From Saccharicrinis sp965230625 (lineage in GTDB: Bacteria > Bacteroidota > Bacteroidia > Bacteroidales > Marinilabiliaceae), in contig CBDDLL010000001.1 of assembly GCA_965230625.1 (NCBI GenBank), positions 3,658,001-3,722,000 on the forward strand: DNA of 64,000 nucleotides, in the 5' to 3' direction. The notes beneath the pieces are model-generated. The model saw nothing but the letters and a program-made list of their open reading frames with translations, had not been told where the DNA came from and did not search any database. Positions within the stretch are counted from its first letter, which is position 1. Each line of letters starts with the position of its first letter. The translations under genes and the position numbers were made by a program. This document shows positions 17,072 to 26,593 of the stretch, one piece after another.

Positions 17072-18322
17072 TTAGTTTAATCTGAAACCATAACCTACAC
17101 TAAAATAAGCAGAATTAATTCTTTGTGATGCAAATAAATCTAATCCTGATCCAAATGGTATTCTATGTTCTAATTGTAAATTAAATTTTATAAATGAATT
17201 ATTGTTGATATTATATTTTAAACCAGTTCCAATAACAAGTCCTAAATTAAAATTATAAAATTCAGTTTCATGAATATGAGGACGAGAAAATAATGAGCTT
17301 TCTGTAGTAGCTTGAGCTTCATTTAATATAGCATAAGTAGGAGCAATACCACCATTAATATAAGGAGTAATTTTTTTCTTTAGAAAATTATATTCTATCA
17401 ATAATGGTAATCTAATAGCTGTATATCTGGTACTCAAAATAAAATCTCTAAAATCATTGGAATAGCTATAAATACCTTTATAATTATTTTTAGAAATACT
17501 AATACCTAAACAGAAACTAAAATTACCTTCATTTTTTACAGGATAAAATATAAAATTACAACCTATTAAGTAGTTTACATCATTTTCTTTTCCATTTACA
17601 TGTGTAATTTTCATAGTTGAGCTAACTATCCCCGCATATGGTTCAAAAACTATCTTTCTTGACATAGATTTTGCATATGTAATACATGAATACTCACTGC
17701 AAGTTAAATTGTGATACTTTTGGGTTATATTAATCAATGGTTTATAACTGAAATCAACATTTTTAATGTCATTTTGTATCTCAGGGCAATCTTGAAATAA
17801 AAATTTTAAAGCACCTTTATAATTGTTAGAAGGTTTTTCAATCATATAACCTTCTTCATGCTCGTATTTTATCATTTTATTAGAAAGTAAGGCTAATTTC
17901 TCGTCCTTCTCAATAAAAAAATAATCTTTATCATATTCTTTGTAATAATATAAATTAGCTACTCCTTCTAACAAATATTCAAGAAATACAGTCTTTTTTA
18001 AACTCTCTAGTTCTATTTCACGAGAAATATAATATTTCTCATTTTCAACTCTGTATGCAAAAATCTCTGAAGGCTTATAATCTTTTTGAATCCCATCCTT
18101 ATAAAATTCACATTTTTGACTATTTGAAATGTTTGACCTAATTCGGATTTTACCAAAAATAGTATCATTTTCAAAAGTTATTATATAGCCTTTTTTTATA
18201 TCGTTTTGTGCAAAAATATTAATTGATGTTGTTAATAATATGCACATTATAAAAAACTTAAAAGTATAAATGTTAGTTTTAGACATTTTAATTTTTGAAT
18301 AAATTATGTTCATTTTTTTCAT
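17072..18322 (-). CDS. Putative outer-membrane beta-barrel protein
   Basis: A 416-residue exported protein of unknown function. A signal peptide lies after a charged N-terminus; the start at 18286 (MSKTNIYTF) would give a more usual signal than the ATG at 18322. After it, GYIITFENDTIFGKIRI matches the short 'GYI...NGDTI.G.I' strand found in many Bacteroidota surface proteins. The C-terminal half has alternating amphipathic strands (GLVIGTGLKYNINN, FIKFNLQLEHRIPFGSGL) and a terminal aromatic-rich strand YFSVGYGFRLN, as in small outer-membrane barrels of the OMP_b-brl type. It is alone on the minus strand, convergent with the GH3 gene. Local composition is more AT-rich than its neighbours. Confidence 0.6.
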   Translation of the reverse strand: MKKMNIIYSKIKMSKTNIYTFKFFIMCILLTTSINIFAQNDIKKGYIITFENDTIFGKIRIRSNISNSQKCEFYKDGIQKDYKPSEIFAYRVENEKYYISREIELESLKKTVFLEYLLEGVANLYYYKEYDKDYFFIEKDEKLALLSNKMIKYEHEEGYMIEKPSNNYKGALKFLFQDCPEIQNDIKNVDFSYKPLINITQKYHNLTCSEYSCITYAKSMSRKIVFEPYAGIVSSTMKITHVNGKENDVNYLIGCNFIFYPVKNEGNFSFCLGISISKNNYKGIYSYSNDFRDFILSTRYTAIRLPLLIEYNFLKKKITPYINGGIAPTYAILNEAQATTESSLFSRPHIHETEFYNFNLGLVIGTGLKYNINNNSFIKFNLQLEHRIPFGSGLDLFASQRINSAYFSVGYGFRLN

Positions 18323-18914
18323 ATATAAAGAGTCACTTTATATTATAGTTCATTATCATATATTACCAGAGATTCATATAGGATAATTTGTTAAAGTACT
18401 TTTAGGTATTTACTTGTATTAGCTAACATATAATTATTTTTCGAATATAATATTCAAATGTTAAAAGAATGTTTCGTATTTAATATTATTGATAAACAAC
18501 AATTATTGATATGTAAACATAAATAATTTAATATTTAACTGTCATTTGCCAGGGACGTGATTTTAGAGAATGTTATATTGTTAAATAACGTAAGGGTATG
18601 TCAAATGAAGTGTTTTAGAGTAAATCATATTAAATCTGAATTGAGCTGGAGCAACATAGTAAATTAGGTTAGAAAAATTGATTTTACCTCTGCTTGATAT
18701 ATGTGGTAGTTTTTATCATTAATTGCTCTTAGCTATTAGTTATTTACTTTTGGCTTAAGAATTCCGTTCTTCAATAGTTCGTTAAGATTTTGTAATGTAT
18801 TGAATGTTTGGTAATTGATTTGATTTAATTTAATTAAACGTTTGGTATCAAGCATCTTATAAATCAGTTTTATGTCTTTATTCTAATGATCTTGTGGTTC
18901 TTAATGTGTTAGTT
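18323..18914. other. Gene-free spacer with dispersed repeat R4
   Basis: No coding frame seen. The part 18769-18904 shares blocks with 61849-61950 on the same strand: TTCAATAGTTCGT near 18770, and AATCAG followed by TCTTTATTCTAATGATCT near 18872. A weaker resemblance is seen near 58285-58312. The stretch GTTATTTACTTTTGGCTTAAG near 18740 recurs in altered form near 19510. Confidence 0.45.
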
Positions 18915-19382
18915 TTATATACTATGTGGAAACCTTAGCAGAAACTGTTTAATTATTTCATCCAATTCAATATTCAAATCTTCGTTATACAAACTTTTAT
19001 ATTCTTCTTTAAAATAATTTAGTATAACCTGAATTAAATTCATATTACCTTTTTCGTAAAGTGCTTTACATTTAATCTTCAAGGCTTCTTCGCTTAACGG
19101 TTCTATAGCAAAAATAATATCTGCAACTTTTATATTTTCCTCGTTGCTTATATTAAGGTTTGAATTACTTTCGTATTTTAAAAGACTTTCCGAAACTAAA
19201 TAAATCAGACGATTTCTTTCACTTTCGAACCACTCATAATGAGATTCGCTAAGGAAATTTCCTTCGGTTAAATTGTTGTATAACCAATTGATATCCTGTT
19301 GTTCAGGTGGTTTCTTCTGTAAAAGTTGCTTTAAATTAACCCAGTCGCAGGTAACTTTTATTACGAATAGTCTGTTGATATT
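18915..19382 (-). pseudogene. C-terminal remnant of a SARP/BTAD-type transcriptional regulator
   Basis: The minus strand is open for about 156 codons between a stop at 19383-19385 and the stop at 18915-18917, but it has no plausible start codon near its beginning. The translation includes LFVIKVTCDW near the start, then KPPEQQDINWLYNNL, and ends with a clear bacterial-transcriptional-activator (BTAD) pattern, PLSEEALKIKCKALYEKGN, an 'ILNYFKEEYKSLYNEDLNIE' stretch and a short tail. BTAD is the helical repeat domain of SARP regulators; in this phylum these are usually large proteins near surface-protein genes. The DNA-binding N-terminal part is missing, so this is probably a 5'-deleted relic. 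Its frame has stayed open, so the deletion may be recent. Confidence 0.6.
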
Positions 19383-19705
19383 TTATAAATATTAGATTAA
19401 TAGTATATTAGGATTAAAATATTTTTGTATGTAAGAATCAGACAATGAGTGATATATAAATAGGTCTTTTGTCTAGCAAGATCTGGTTGTTAGTCATTTG
19501 TTATCTGCATTCGGCTTAAGGGTTTTGTTCGTAATGTGTTAGTTTTAGCAAAAAATATTTCTACATGAGTATATTTCTCCATTCTTCTTGTTCCATTCAC
19601 CATTCTTCCTGCCACTAGACAGCCTTTATCTAAAACCTCAAATGTACCTTTAACTACTGACTAGTTAACCTTGCTGTTTTTAAGTAAGAAATCCTCAAGA
19701 TATAA
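19383..19705. other. Spacer with short shared repeat blocks
   Basis: No gene seen. The block around 19477-19488 (CAAGATCTGGTT) recurs near 61546 with similar flanks, and AATGTGTTAGTTTTA near 19541-19555 also occurs near 18903-18917, overlapping the stop of the SARP remnant. These look like fragments of dispersed intergenic repeats. Confidence 0.4.
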
Positions 19706-20278
19706 TCAGAAAAATTTCATCCCAATTCTAATTAAAAATCTGTTGTATGTAGTAGTTCTTTCCACTTCATTTAACCACCAATCATTTCTCTTAAAAGAAT
19801 ATTGTTGATGTCTATAACCAAACGCTATAAATGCACCAAAATTACTATTATTCCCTAAAAGATATCCAACCTCTATATTGGAAAACCTACCTCCTTGAGT
19901 ATCTGAAATTTCATAAAATTCTAATTTTTTATCCTCCAGAGCGATTGAATTTCCAATTGTACCACCAAAAAACAAAGCAGAACTGTTTGGGATTGGTAAA
20001 AATACCTTCAAATTGGCACCAATAGGTGCAACAGGAATATCCAACCAATCTACGCCAGTATATAGTCCGAAGGCAAAATTTTTGTTAAACTGGTAATTAT
20101 GCTCCATTTGGATGGAGGAAATAAAAGTTTGTTTATCCTCTCCAGAGCCAACTAAATAACCAAAGGAAGTAAAGTTTTTATATCCTCTGTCATTTCTTTC
20201 TTTAGTGGCGTTTGAATTGCTTTGCGAGATGAGTAAAGCCGGAAATAACATCAAAAATAAAGTAGCACGAATTTTCAT
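19706..20278 (-). CDS. Small outer-membrane beta-barrel protein
   Basis: A 190-residue exported protein. The N-terminus MKIRATLFLMLFPALLISQS is a clear Sec signal peptide. The rest is built of alternating amphipathic strands with glycine turns (GYKNFTSFGYLVGSG, FAFGLYTGVDWLD, ALFFGGTIGNSIAL, FGAFIAFGYRHQQYSF) and ends in the strand NRFLIRIGMKFF with a terminal phenylalanine, the usual barrel-assembly signal. The size suggests an 8-stranded barrel. No specific family is recognised. It diverges from the LVIVD lipoprotein gene with about 165 bp between the starts. Confidence 0.65.
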   Translation of the reverse strand: MKIRATLFLMLFPALLISQSNSNATKERNDRGYKNFTSFGYLVGSGEDKQTFISSIQMEHNYQFNKNFAFGLYTGVDWLDIPVAPIGANLKVFLPIPNSSALFFGGTIGNSIALEDKKLEFYEISDTQGGRFSNIEVGYLLGNNSNFGAFIAFGYRHQQYSFKRNDWWLNEVERTTTYNRFLIRIGMKFF

Positions 20279-20443
20279 AAATAACTGTTTGGGTACTATT
20301 TTATTTGACTGCTTTTAATTTCAATAGTTGCGTAAAAAAAATATTTTTCTCGCGCAACTAATCTAAAATATTTACATCATGTAAATGTTAATGGTTTTGC
20401 TCAATAAATGATATCACATTATTTAAACTTAAATAATAACACT

Positions 20444-21715
20444 ATGAAAGCTAATAAAATATGGATGCTGTTTTTTATGGGAGTGTTTGCTTTTCAATTT
20501 TCGTGTACCGATAAAATTGAGGAAACTTACAAGGTAAATACTCCTGAGTATTTGAGCTATACAGATTTACGTTCCTCGTTTGAGCTAAAGAGTGCCCAAA
20601 GTATTCTACAACCTGGAAAGATTTATTTTAAAGACAATTTTATTTTTATTAATGAGTACCAAAAAGGGATTCATGTAATTAATAATGGTGATCCCTCTAA
20701 TCCTCAAAAGGTTTCTTTTATTAATATCCCAGGTAATGTAGATATGGCAGTAAAAGGTGATAAACTATATGCCGATAGTTATATAGATCTACTTACAATT
20801 GATATTGGAGATATGGATAATATTAAAGAAGTAGATCGAGATACAAGTGTTTTTCCATATATTATTCCTGAATATGTTGATGGAGTATTAAATGGTCTTG
20901 ATACTAGTAAAGGAGTAATTACAGGATACAAAGTATCGTATGAAACAGTGGATGTTGACGAAGAAAGATATTATTATGATGTAATGCCTTTATGGGAGGA
21001 AAGATTTTTTGCTATGGATGCAGCAATGAATAAAGTTAATTCCTCGGGAACTGGAACCGGAGGTTCTATGGCTCGTTTTACATTGTATAGTGATTATTTA
21101 TATGCCATTGATCATGCATCATTACACTTATTTGACGTTTCTAATAATGCAGATCCAACATTTTTCAAGAAGTTTCCAATTAGTTGGCAAATAGAAACAC
21201 TTTTTCCATATAACCAAATGTTATTTATTGGAGCACGAAGTGGTATGTATATTTATAGTCTTCAAAATCCGGCTAATCCCGAGTTTATTTCAGAGTTTAG
21301 ACATGCTAATGCTTGCGATCCTGTTGTTGTGGAGGGAGATTATGCTTATGTAACTCTACGGGGAGGAAATTTATGTGGAGCTATTGAAAGTGAATTAGAA
21401 GTAATTGATATTTCGACTATTGAATCACCTAAACTGGTTAAATCATATCCATTGGAAGAACCTTATGGATTAGGAATAGATGATGATATATTATTTATAT
21501 GCGATGGAAAAGATGGATTAAAGATTTATAATGCAGATGATCCACTAAAAATCAGTGACAATATATTAGCTCATTATAAAGATATTAATGCATTTGATGT
21601 AATTCCATTAGGTAATGTATTATTAATGATTGGTATAGATGGATTGTATCAATATGATTACTCTGATATTAATAACATTAAGTTATTAAGTCATATACAG
21701 GTATACGGAAACTAG
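20444..21715 (+). CDS. LVIVD-repeat surface lipoprotein
   Basis: A 423-residue lipoprotein. The start at 20444 (MKANKIWMLFF...) is chosen because it gives a proper signal with lipobox FQFSC near residue 21; an in-frame ATG at 20408 only adds 12 non-conserved residues. From about residue 60 the sequence consists of blade-like repeats with the pattern 'L...D.....P.....', for example LHLFDVSNNADPTFFKKFPI, MYIYSLQNPANPEFISEF and LEVIDISTIESPKLVKSYPL, which are LVIVD repeats. These form a beta-propeller found on Bacteroidota surface proteins, presumably for binding. About 410 bp separate it from the hybrid regulator downstream. Binding partner unknown. Confidence 0.8.
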   Translation: MKANKIWMLFFMGVFAFQFSCTDKIEETYKVNTPEYLSYTDLRSSFELKSAQSILQPGKIYFKDNFIFINEYQKGIHVINNGDPSNPQKVSFINIPGNVDMAVKGDKLYADSYIDLLTIDIGDMDNIKEVDRDTSVFPYIIPEYVDGVLNGLDTSKGVITGYKVSYETVDVDEERYYYDVMPLWEERFFAMDAAMNKVNSSGTGTGGSMARFTLYSDYLYAIDHASLHLFDVSNNADPTFFKKFPISWQIETLFPYNQMLFIGARSGMYIYSLQNPANPEFISEFRHANACDPVVVEGDYAYVTLRGGNLCGAIESELEVIDISTIESPKLVKSYPLEEPYGLGIDDDILFICDGKDGLKIYNADDPLKISDNILAHYKDINAFDVIPLGNVLLMIGIDGLYQYDYSDINNIKLLSHIQVYGN

Positions 21716-21719
21716 TAAA

Positions 21720-21832
21720 GCGTTCAGAAATAATAAGTTTGTCAGACTCAATCGAGCTACTATCAGTGTTCTAAGTTGATGTTTTTATTAGTCTCGACTT
21801 TTAAATTTCGACTTTATTACTTTATGAACTCA
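21720..21832 (+). repeat. Intergenic repeat R3, copy 2
   Basis: Starts GCGTTCAGAAATAATAAGTT, contains AATCGAGCTACT and CTAAGTTGAT, and ends ACTTTATTACTTTATGAACT. Related to 16905-17033 and 53517-53621, same orientation. It begins five bases after the LVIVD gene's stop codon. Confidence 0.7.
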
Positions 21833-21913
21833 GTTCTAGGAGAGGGCTCTATTACTACAATTTATATATAAGGTTGATGTATTCTTGGATTGTGTGGAAT
21901 AACGGTAGGGATT

Positions 21914-22013
21914 TTATGGTTAAAATGCAGTTGGGTTTGTCCAGGTTTGCGCTAACGGCCTTGGTAGCCTCGGTTAGTACGTAGTTACACCGGGGCTATT
22001 TTTTTAACCATAA
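21914..22013 (+). ncRNA. Structured RNA / terminator-attenuator candidate before the hybrid regulator
   Basis: A GC-rich island (about 54% over 21926-21999 by my count, against roughly a third nearby). TTATGGTTAAAA (21914-21925) pairs perfectly with TTTTAACCATAA (22002-22013). Inside, TAGCCTCGGT (21965-21974) pairs with ACCGGGGCTA (21989-21998) and is followed by seven T, an intrinsic terminator. An alternative helix, CTAAC+GGC (21952-21959) with GCC+GTTAG (21967-21977), would destroy that stem. It may be an attenuator leader of the hybrid regulator, a free small RNA, or only the terminator of the upstream lipoprotein gene. No known riboswitch family is recognised. Confidence 0.5.
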
Positions 22014-22127
22014 CGTCTCTGTATGAAAACTCCATTATATTGACGTCATGTCTTGCAAAGATTATTTTTATTTAATCGAAATATTCAAATCATTTTAAAA
22101 GACTATTTTTGCTATAAATACATTTTT

Positions 22128-25100
22128 ATGAAGCTAAAAGTAGTTATCAAGTTTCCTTATTTATACTATCTATTAATTGTATTTTATTATTCTTTCTGCA
22201 GTTCATCTGCATTATCACAAACTTATCGTAAATCATATTATTCTGTACAAGAAGGTTTGTCTCAAAACGAAGTTACTTCAATTATGCAGGACAAAGATGG
22301 CTTTATTTGGTTAGGTACTAGGGGTGGACTTAACAGATTTGATGGGTACAAATTTAAAAAGTTCAAACCTTATCATGGAATTAAAAATGGACTTAATAAT
22401 CCATCTATAGAGTGTTTATATAAAACAACCAATGGTAATATTTTAATAGGAACTAAATCTGGTGGATTTAGTATTTATAATCATTATAAAGATAAAATTG
22501 AGATATTTCGAAACCTAAGAAATGGGAAAACTCCTAATAGAATTATAAGTTTTTACGAAGATTGTAATAAGAATATATGGTTGGGCAGTTGGTCAAAAGG
22601 TTTAACATTAATTCCAAATAATAGGGATACTTTGATTCAGTATTTTAATCATTTACGAATTACTAAAATAATTCAAACACCAGATAGTACCTTATGGATT
22701 GCTACTTCGGATGGTTTTAGGTATAGAACTAAAGAAGGTGAATTTAAAAGTCTGAAAGTAAAGCGAGGATACCATGAAATTACAGATATAGTTTATGATG
22801 ATGAGTTGGATTGTATTTGGTTATCAGGTTGGGGCCTAGGAGTAATTAAATTCAACTATAAATCAAAAGTATTTGAAAATGTAATAAATACAGGTGATAT
22901 TAATTCTCCGTATGTGTTAAAGTTAGATAATGATAAACTTTGGATTGGTACTTGGGGTAATGGATTGTTTTATTTAAATACGAATGAGTACTACCTGAAT
23001 AAGGTAGATATAAAAAAAGAGGATGATAATGCTTATAATATTGACTATGATATTGTTTTAGATATTTTTTTAGATAAGGTGGGAGACATTTGGATTGGGA
23101 CAGATGGAGGTGGTGTTGTTCATTTAACACCCAAATCAAGGTTTAACACTTTAAGTCATAAATTAGGTGCCAAATATAAAAATATGCATGTATCTTCTGT
23201 TCTGGAAGATAATAAAAAGAGGTTATGGATTGGAACAAAGGGAGGAGGTCTTTTTGTTGTTGAGGATGGTAGCATCAGTAAAGTTCATTATTTGGGAAAA
23301 GATAAGTATTTTGATTTTCAAACACCTACAGTAAAAGCATTATATCAATCTTCTGATAATACAATATGGGTTAGTTTTACAAATGGGCTTTATGTAATTA
23401 AAGAATCGAAGAATGATTCTTATGTATTACAAAAAGTATCAGAAGCATTTAATAGTCCCGATTTAGATATTTCTTTTAAAGCCAGGGATGTATTAGTTGT
23501 TAATAATCAGCTATGGATTGCTACACAACAAAAGGGATTATATCTTTTTAATAAAGTAGGAGATAGATACTTTAAAAAAAGACAATTTACATCGGTAAAC
23601 ACACAAAGTATTAAAGAGAATAGGATAACTTCTTTGGTTTTTGATAATGATAGTAATTTGTGGATTTCAACATACAAGGGATTATACCATTATAACACTA
23701 GCGACTCATCTTTTATAAATATTGACAAACTCATAAAAGATGAGGTAGGGAAGCCTCTTTGTGATATTATAATTTGTACATACATAGATAAGCAAAACAA
23801 TATCTGGTTTGGTACACCATGTAGTTTGAATGTTTTATTTAAAGACAAAGATGGTAACTATAAACTTAACGATTATACAATTAATGATGGCTTTACTGAT
23901 GATTATATTAATGGAATTTTGGGTGATCAGTTTGGTAAAATATGGTTAAGTACCAACGCAGGAATATCATGTTTAAACACTAAAACAAACGAAATAATCA
24001 ATTATGATAGTTCAGATGGAGTTGGAGGTACAAGTTTTTCAGAAACTGCAACTTATAGATCGAGAGATGGAGTTTTATATTTTGGTAGTAGGACTGATTT
24101 AACTTACTTTAAACCAGAAGAAATTTCAACAAGCAATATTACTCCTAAAGTTGCAATTACAGATTTCAGAATACTTAATAGATCAGTCGAGATTGCTCAT
24201 AATAGTGTATTAAAATCTAATATTAATATTCAACCAAAGATTACATTATCTCATAAAGAAAATGAATTCTCCTTTGAATTTGCTTCTTTGGATTACAGAG
24301 CTTCTCAAAAAAACCAATATGCGTATCAACTTTTGGGATATAACGATAGCCTTGTTTTTGTAGGTGGTAGACGGCATATTTCGTTTAGTAATTTGAAACC
24401 AGGAGATTATACATTAAAACTTATAGGTACAAATAGCACTGGAGTTTGGAGTGATATGAGCCGGCTGATAAGTATTGAAATTAAAACTGCTCCTTGGAAA
24501 ACCTGGTATGCAATTTCAATTTATGTTATCGTTGTTTTAGCTGTATTTGTCTTTGTTGGTAGAATTAGGCTAACCCAGGAACAATTAAAAAACAATTTAA
24601 AAATTGTACAATTAAAGAGAAAGCAAGAGTCTGAGTTTAATGAGTACAAGTTTAATTTTTTTACTAATATATCACATGAGTTACGAACTCCATTAACCTT
24701 AATTCTTGCACCAATAAAAGAATTGATTTCAAAGGACCGGGAACAATTACAACCATCATCAATAGAAACAAAACTAAGATTAATACACCAAAATGCTAAT
24801 CGTTTACAGCATTTAATAAACCAGCTTTTAGAGTACAGAAAGATAGAAGCCGGTAAAACAAAATTAATGGCTTCGGAGATAAATTTTAAGGAATGGATTA
24901 GTGATATGCTAATTCAGTTTAAAGAATTTGCAAAAACAAGTAGAATTGATTTTAGATACAGTTTTAAGGGAACTGATTGGATGTGTTTTATCGATATTTA
25001 TAAGATGGAGATGGTTGTTAATAATTTATTATCAAACGCCTTTAAATATTCAGGTAATCCGGGAGAAGTATCAGTTGTAATTCAAGAATCAAAAAGCAAT

Positions 25101-26183
25101 ATAGTTGTTGCAATTACTAATAATGGGAGAGGTATCAGTATTAGTGATCAAAATAAATTATTCGAGAGATTTTACCAGGTAGATCAAAATTCAATGTCAG
25201 GAAGTTCGGGAATTGGTCTGGCCTTAGTTAAGAGTTATGTGGACTTACATAGAGGAGAGGTTTTGGTAGAAAGTGAGTTAAATAAATATACCACATTTAA
25301 GGTTAGTATTAAAAAAGGCAAAGAGCATTTCGATCCTGATGAAATTATAGAGAAAAAAGTTAGTTTAATGGATGCGCATCAATCTTCGAAGATAGAAATA
25401 GAGAAACCTGTTAGAGAAAAAAGCACAAACAAGAACGAAATAGTAATAGTTGTAGAGGATAATTACGAAGTAAGGTCATATATTGTTGATTTATTGGCAA
25501 AAGAATATCAGGTTTTGGAAGCAGAAAATGGTAAGAATGGACTTGTTTTAATAGAAAAACATAAGCCTTCGCTAATAATTTCAGATGTAATGATGCCTGT
25601 AATGGATGGTTTTGAGTTATGCCATAAAGTAAAGTCTAATGAGTCGCTGCTACACATTCCTATCATTCTTTTAACAGCAAAAGGTACTGTTAAAGATCAA
25701 CTACAAGGAACAAAAATAGGTGCAGATATATATTTAACCAAACCATTTGAACCAGAATTATTAAAAGAGAAAGTAAAGGTGTTAATCGCAAGTAGAGCAA
25801 AGTTAAGTTCCATATATGCTAAAAAAATACTATTAGTACCAAATGATTCTGAGATAACTACAGAGGAAAGTAAATTTATCGAAACAACTATAAATATTAT
25901 AGAAAAGAATATGAATAAGCCAGAATTTGATGCTGAACAATTAGCAAATATGATGGCCATGAGCTCTTCAACATTTTACAGGAAAACAAAAAGAATAACG
26001 CAAAAAACACCTGGTGAGTTTATTAAGATTGTTCGAATACAAAGAGCGGCTCAGCTTTTACAAAAAACGGAAATGAGTATCTCAGAGATTGCAGAAAAAA
26101 TAGGTTATTCTGACTTAAAAAGTTTTAGAAATAACTTCAAGCATTTATTTAAAAAGACACCACAAGAGTATAGAGGCAAGTAG
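22128..26183 (+). CDS. Hybrid two-component system regulator (HTCS), first of two
   Basis: A 1351-residue single-chain two-component regulator (start at 22128, MKLKVVIKF; an in-frame TTG at 22053 is less likely). Order: signal peptide; about 700 residues of two-component-regulator-propeller blades ('xxIWLGTxxGGLNRFDG' repeats); Y_Y_Y domain; transmembrane helix (about 795-815); HisKA with histidine near residue 850 in FTNISHELRTPLTLI; HATPase_c (NNLLSNAFKYS, SSGIGLALV); receiver with aspartate in IISDVMMPVMDG (near 1152); AraC-type HTH (about 1257-1351). HTCS proteins bind an oligosaccharide in the periplasm and switch on adjacent glycan-use genes. The GH16 gene next door is the likely target. 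Confidence 0.96.
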   Translation: MKLKVVIKFPYLYYLLIVFYYSFCSSSALSQTYRKSYYSVQEGLSQNEVTSIMQDKDGFIWLGTRGGLNRFDGYKFKKFKPYHGIKNGLNNPSIECLYKTTNGNILIGTKSGGFSIYNHYKDKIEIFRNLRNGKTPNRIISFYEDCNKNIWLGSWSKGLTLIPNNRDTLIQYFNHLRITKIIQTPDSTLWIATSDGFRYRTKEGEFKSLKVKRGYHEITDIVYDDELDCIWLSGWGLGVIKFNYKSKVFENVINTGDINSPYVLKLDNDKLWIGTWGNGLFYLNTNEYYLNKVDIKKEDDNAYNIDYDIVLDIFLDKVGDIWIGTDGGGVVHLTPKSRFNTLSHKLGAKYKNMHVSSVLEDNKKRLWIGTKGGGLFVVEDGSISKVHYLGKDKYFDFQTPTVKALYQSSDNTIWVSFTNGLYVIKESKNDSYVLQKVSEAFNSPDLDISFKARDVLVVNNQLWIATQQKGLYLFNKVGDRYFKKRQFTSVNTQSIKENRITSLVFDNDSNLWISTYKGLYHYNTSDSSFINIDKLIKDEVGKPLCDIIICTYIDKQNNIWFGTPCSLNVLFKDKDGNYKLNDYTINDGFTDDYINGILGDQFGKIWLSTNAGISCLNTKTNEIINYDSSDGVGGTSFSETATYRSRDGVLYFGSRTDLTYFKPEEISTSNITPKVAITDFRILNRSVEIAHNSVLKSNINIQPKITLSHKENEFSFEFASLDYRASQKNQYAYQLLGYNDSLVFVGGRRHISFSNLKPGDYTLKLIGTNSTGVWSDMSRLISIEIKTAPWKTWYAISIYVIVVLAVFVFVGRIRLTQEQLKNNLKIVQLKRKQESEFNEYKFNFFTNISHELRTPLTLILAPIKELISKDREQLQPSSIETKLRLIHQNANRLQHLINQLLEYRKIEAGKTKLMASEINFKEWISDMLIQFKEFAKTSRIDFRYSFKGTDWMCFIDIYKMEMVVNNLLSNAFKYSGNPGEVSVVIQESKSNIVVAITNNGRGISISDQNKLFERFYQVDQNSMSGSSGIGLALVKSYVDLHRGEVLVESELNKYTTFKVSIKKGKEHFDPDEIIEKKVSLMDAHQSSKIEIEKPVREKSTNKNEIVIVVEDNYEVRSYIVDLLAKEYQVLEAENGKNGLVLIEKHKPSLIISDVMMPVMDGFELCHKVKSNESLLHIPIILLTAKGTVKDQLQGTKIGADIYLTKPFEPELLKEKVKVLIASRAKLSSIYAKKILLVPNDSEITTEESKFIETTINIIEKNMNKPEFDAEQLANMMAMSSSTFYRKTKRITQKTPGEFIKIVRIQRAAQLLQKTEMSISEIAEKIGYSDLKSFRNNFKHLFKKTPQEYRGK

Positions 26184-26374
26184 AATTCTGACATTTGATA
26201 TTATTATTGACGTATAATATAAGAAATTAGTATATAGGTGTATGTGTATTGTATTGAGTAAATAACTCATGCTTTTTTGATGAAAATACACCCTATTTAT
26301 GAATGATTTACCTTTTAATTTTATTAGAAATTAACTGAAATTGCTTTCGCTTAAATTGTTTAAAGTATAAAGAA

Positions 26375-26500
26375 ATGGGTAAGCATAACGAAAGTAATAT
26401 CGAACAGAAAGTAAAAAGGATAAGTAATACTGTTTTTTCACTTTACATGCTTTTAGTTCTTACTATAATTCTTTTAGTATTTTATGTATATAATTTTTGA
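26375..26500 (+). CDS. Possible 41-residue single-span membrane protein
   Basis: A short frame starting ATG at 26375 with a charged, hydrophilic N-terminal half (MGKHNESNIEQKVKR) and a long hydrophobic segment (LYMLLVLTIILLVFYVY) before the stop. This N-in/C-out type layout is common for real small membrane proteins and unlikely in random AT-rich DNA, although short hydrophobic frames do arise there. It lies between the hybrid regulator and the GH16 gene, same strand, about 190 bp after the former. A strong AAGGAGGAAAG sequence stands at about 26513, just after it. Function unknown. Confidence 0.45.
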   Translation: MGKHNESNIEQKVKRISNTVFSLYMLLVLTIILLVFYVYNF

Positions 26501-26593
26501 AAAGTTTCTTAAAAGGAGGAAAGAGATTGGATGGGAAATCCAACACAATAAAATACAGGGAAATCAAATAAAAATTTAGAAAAAATCAGGGAC

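Noticed and set aside
21930..22005. tRNA, SRP RNA or 6S RNA in the GC-rich island
   Set aside because: No cloverleaf, no SRP GGAAG loop and too short for 6S; only paired arms and a terminator can be defended.
22053..22127. Longer N-terminus of the first HTCS from a TTG at 22053
   Set aside because: The ATG at 22128 directly gives a normal signal peptide; the upstream part is non-conserved leader.
26513..26560. Six-codon frame after a strong GGAGGA before GH16
   Set aside because: Good ribosome-binding sequence, but the peptide is too short and has no biased codons suggestive of attenuation.
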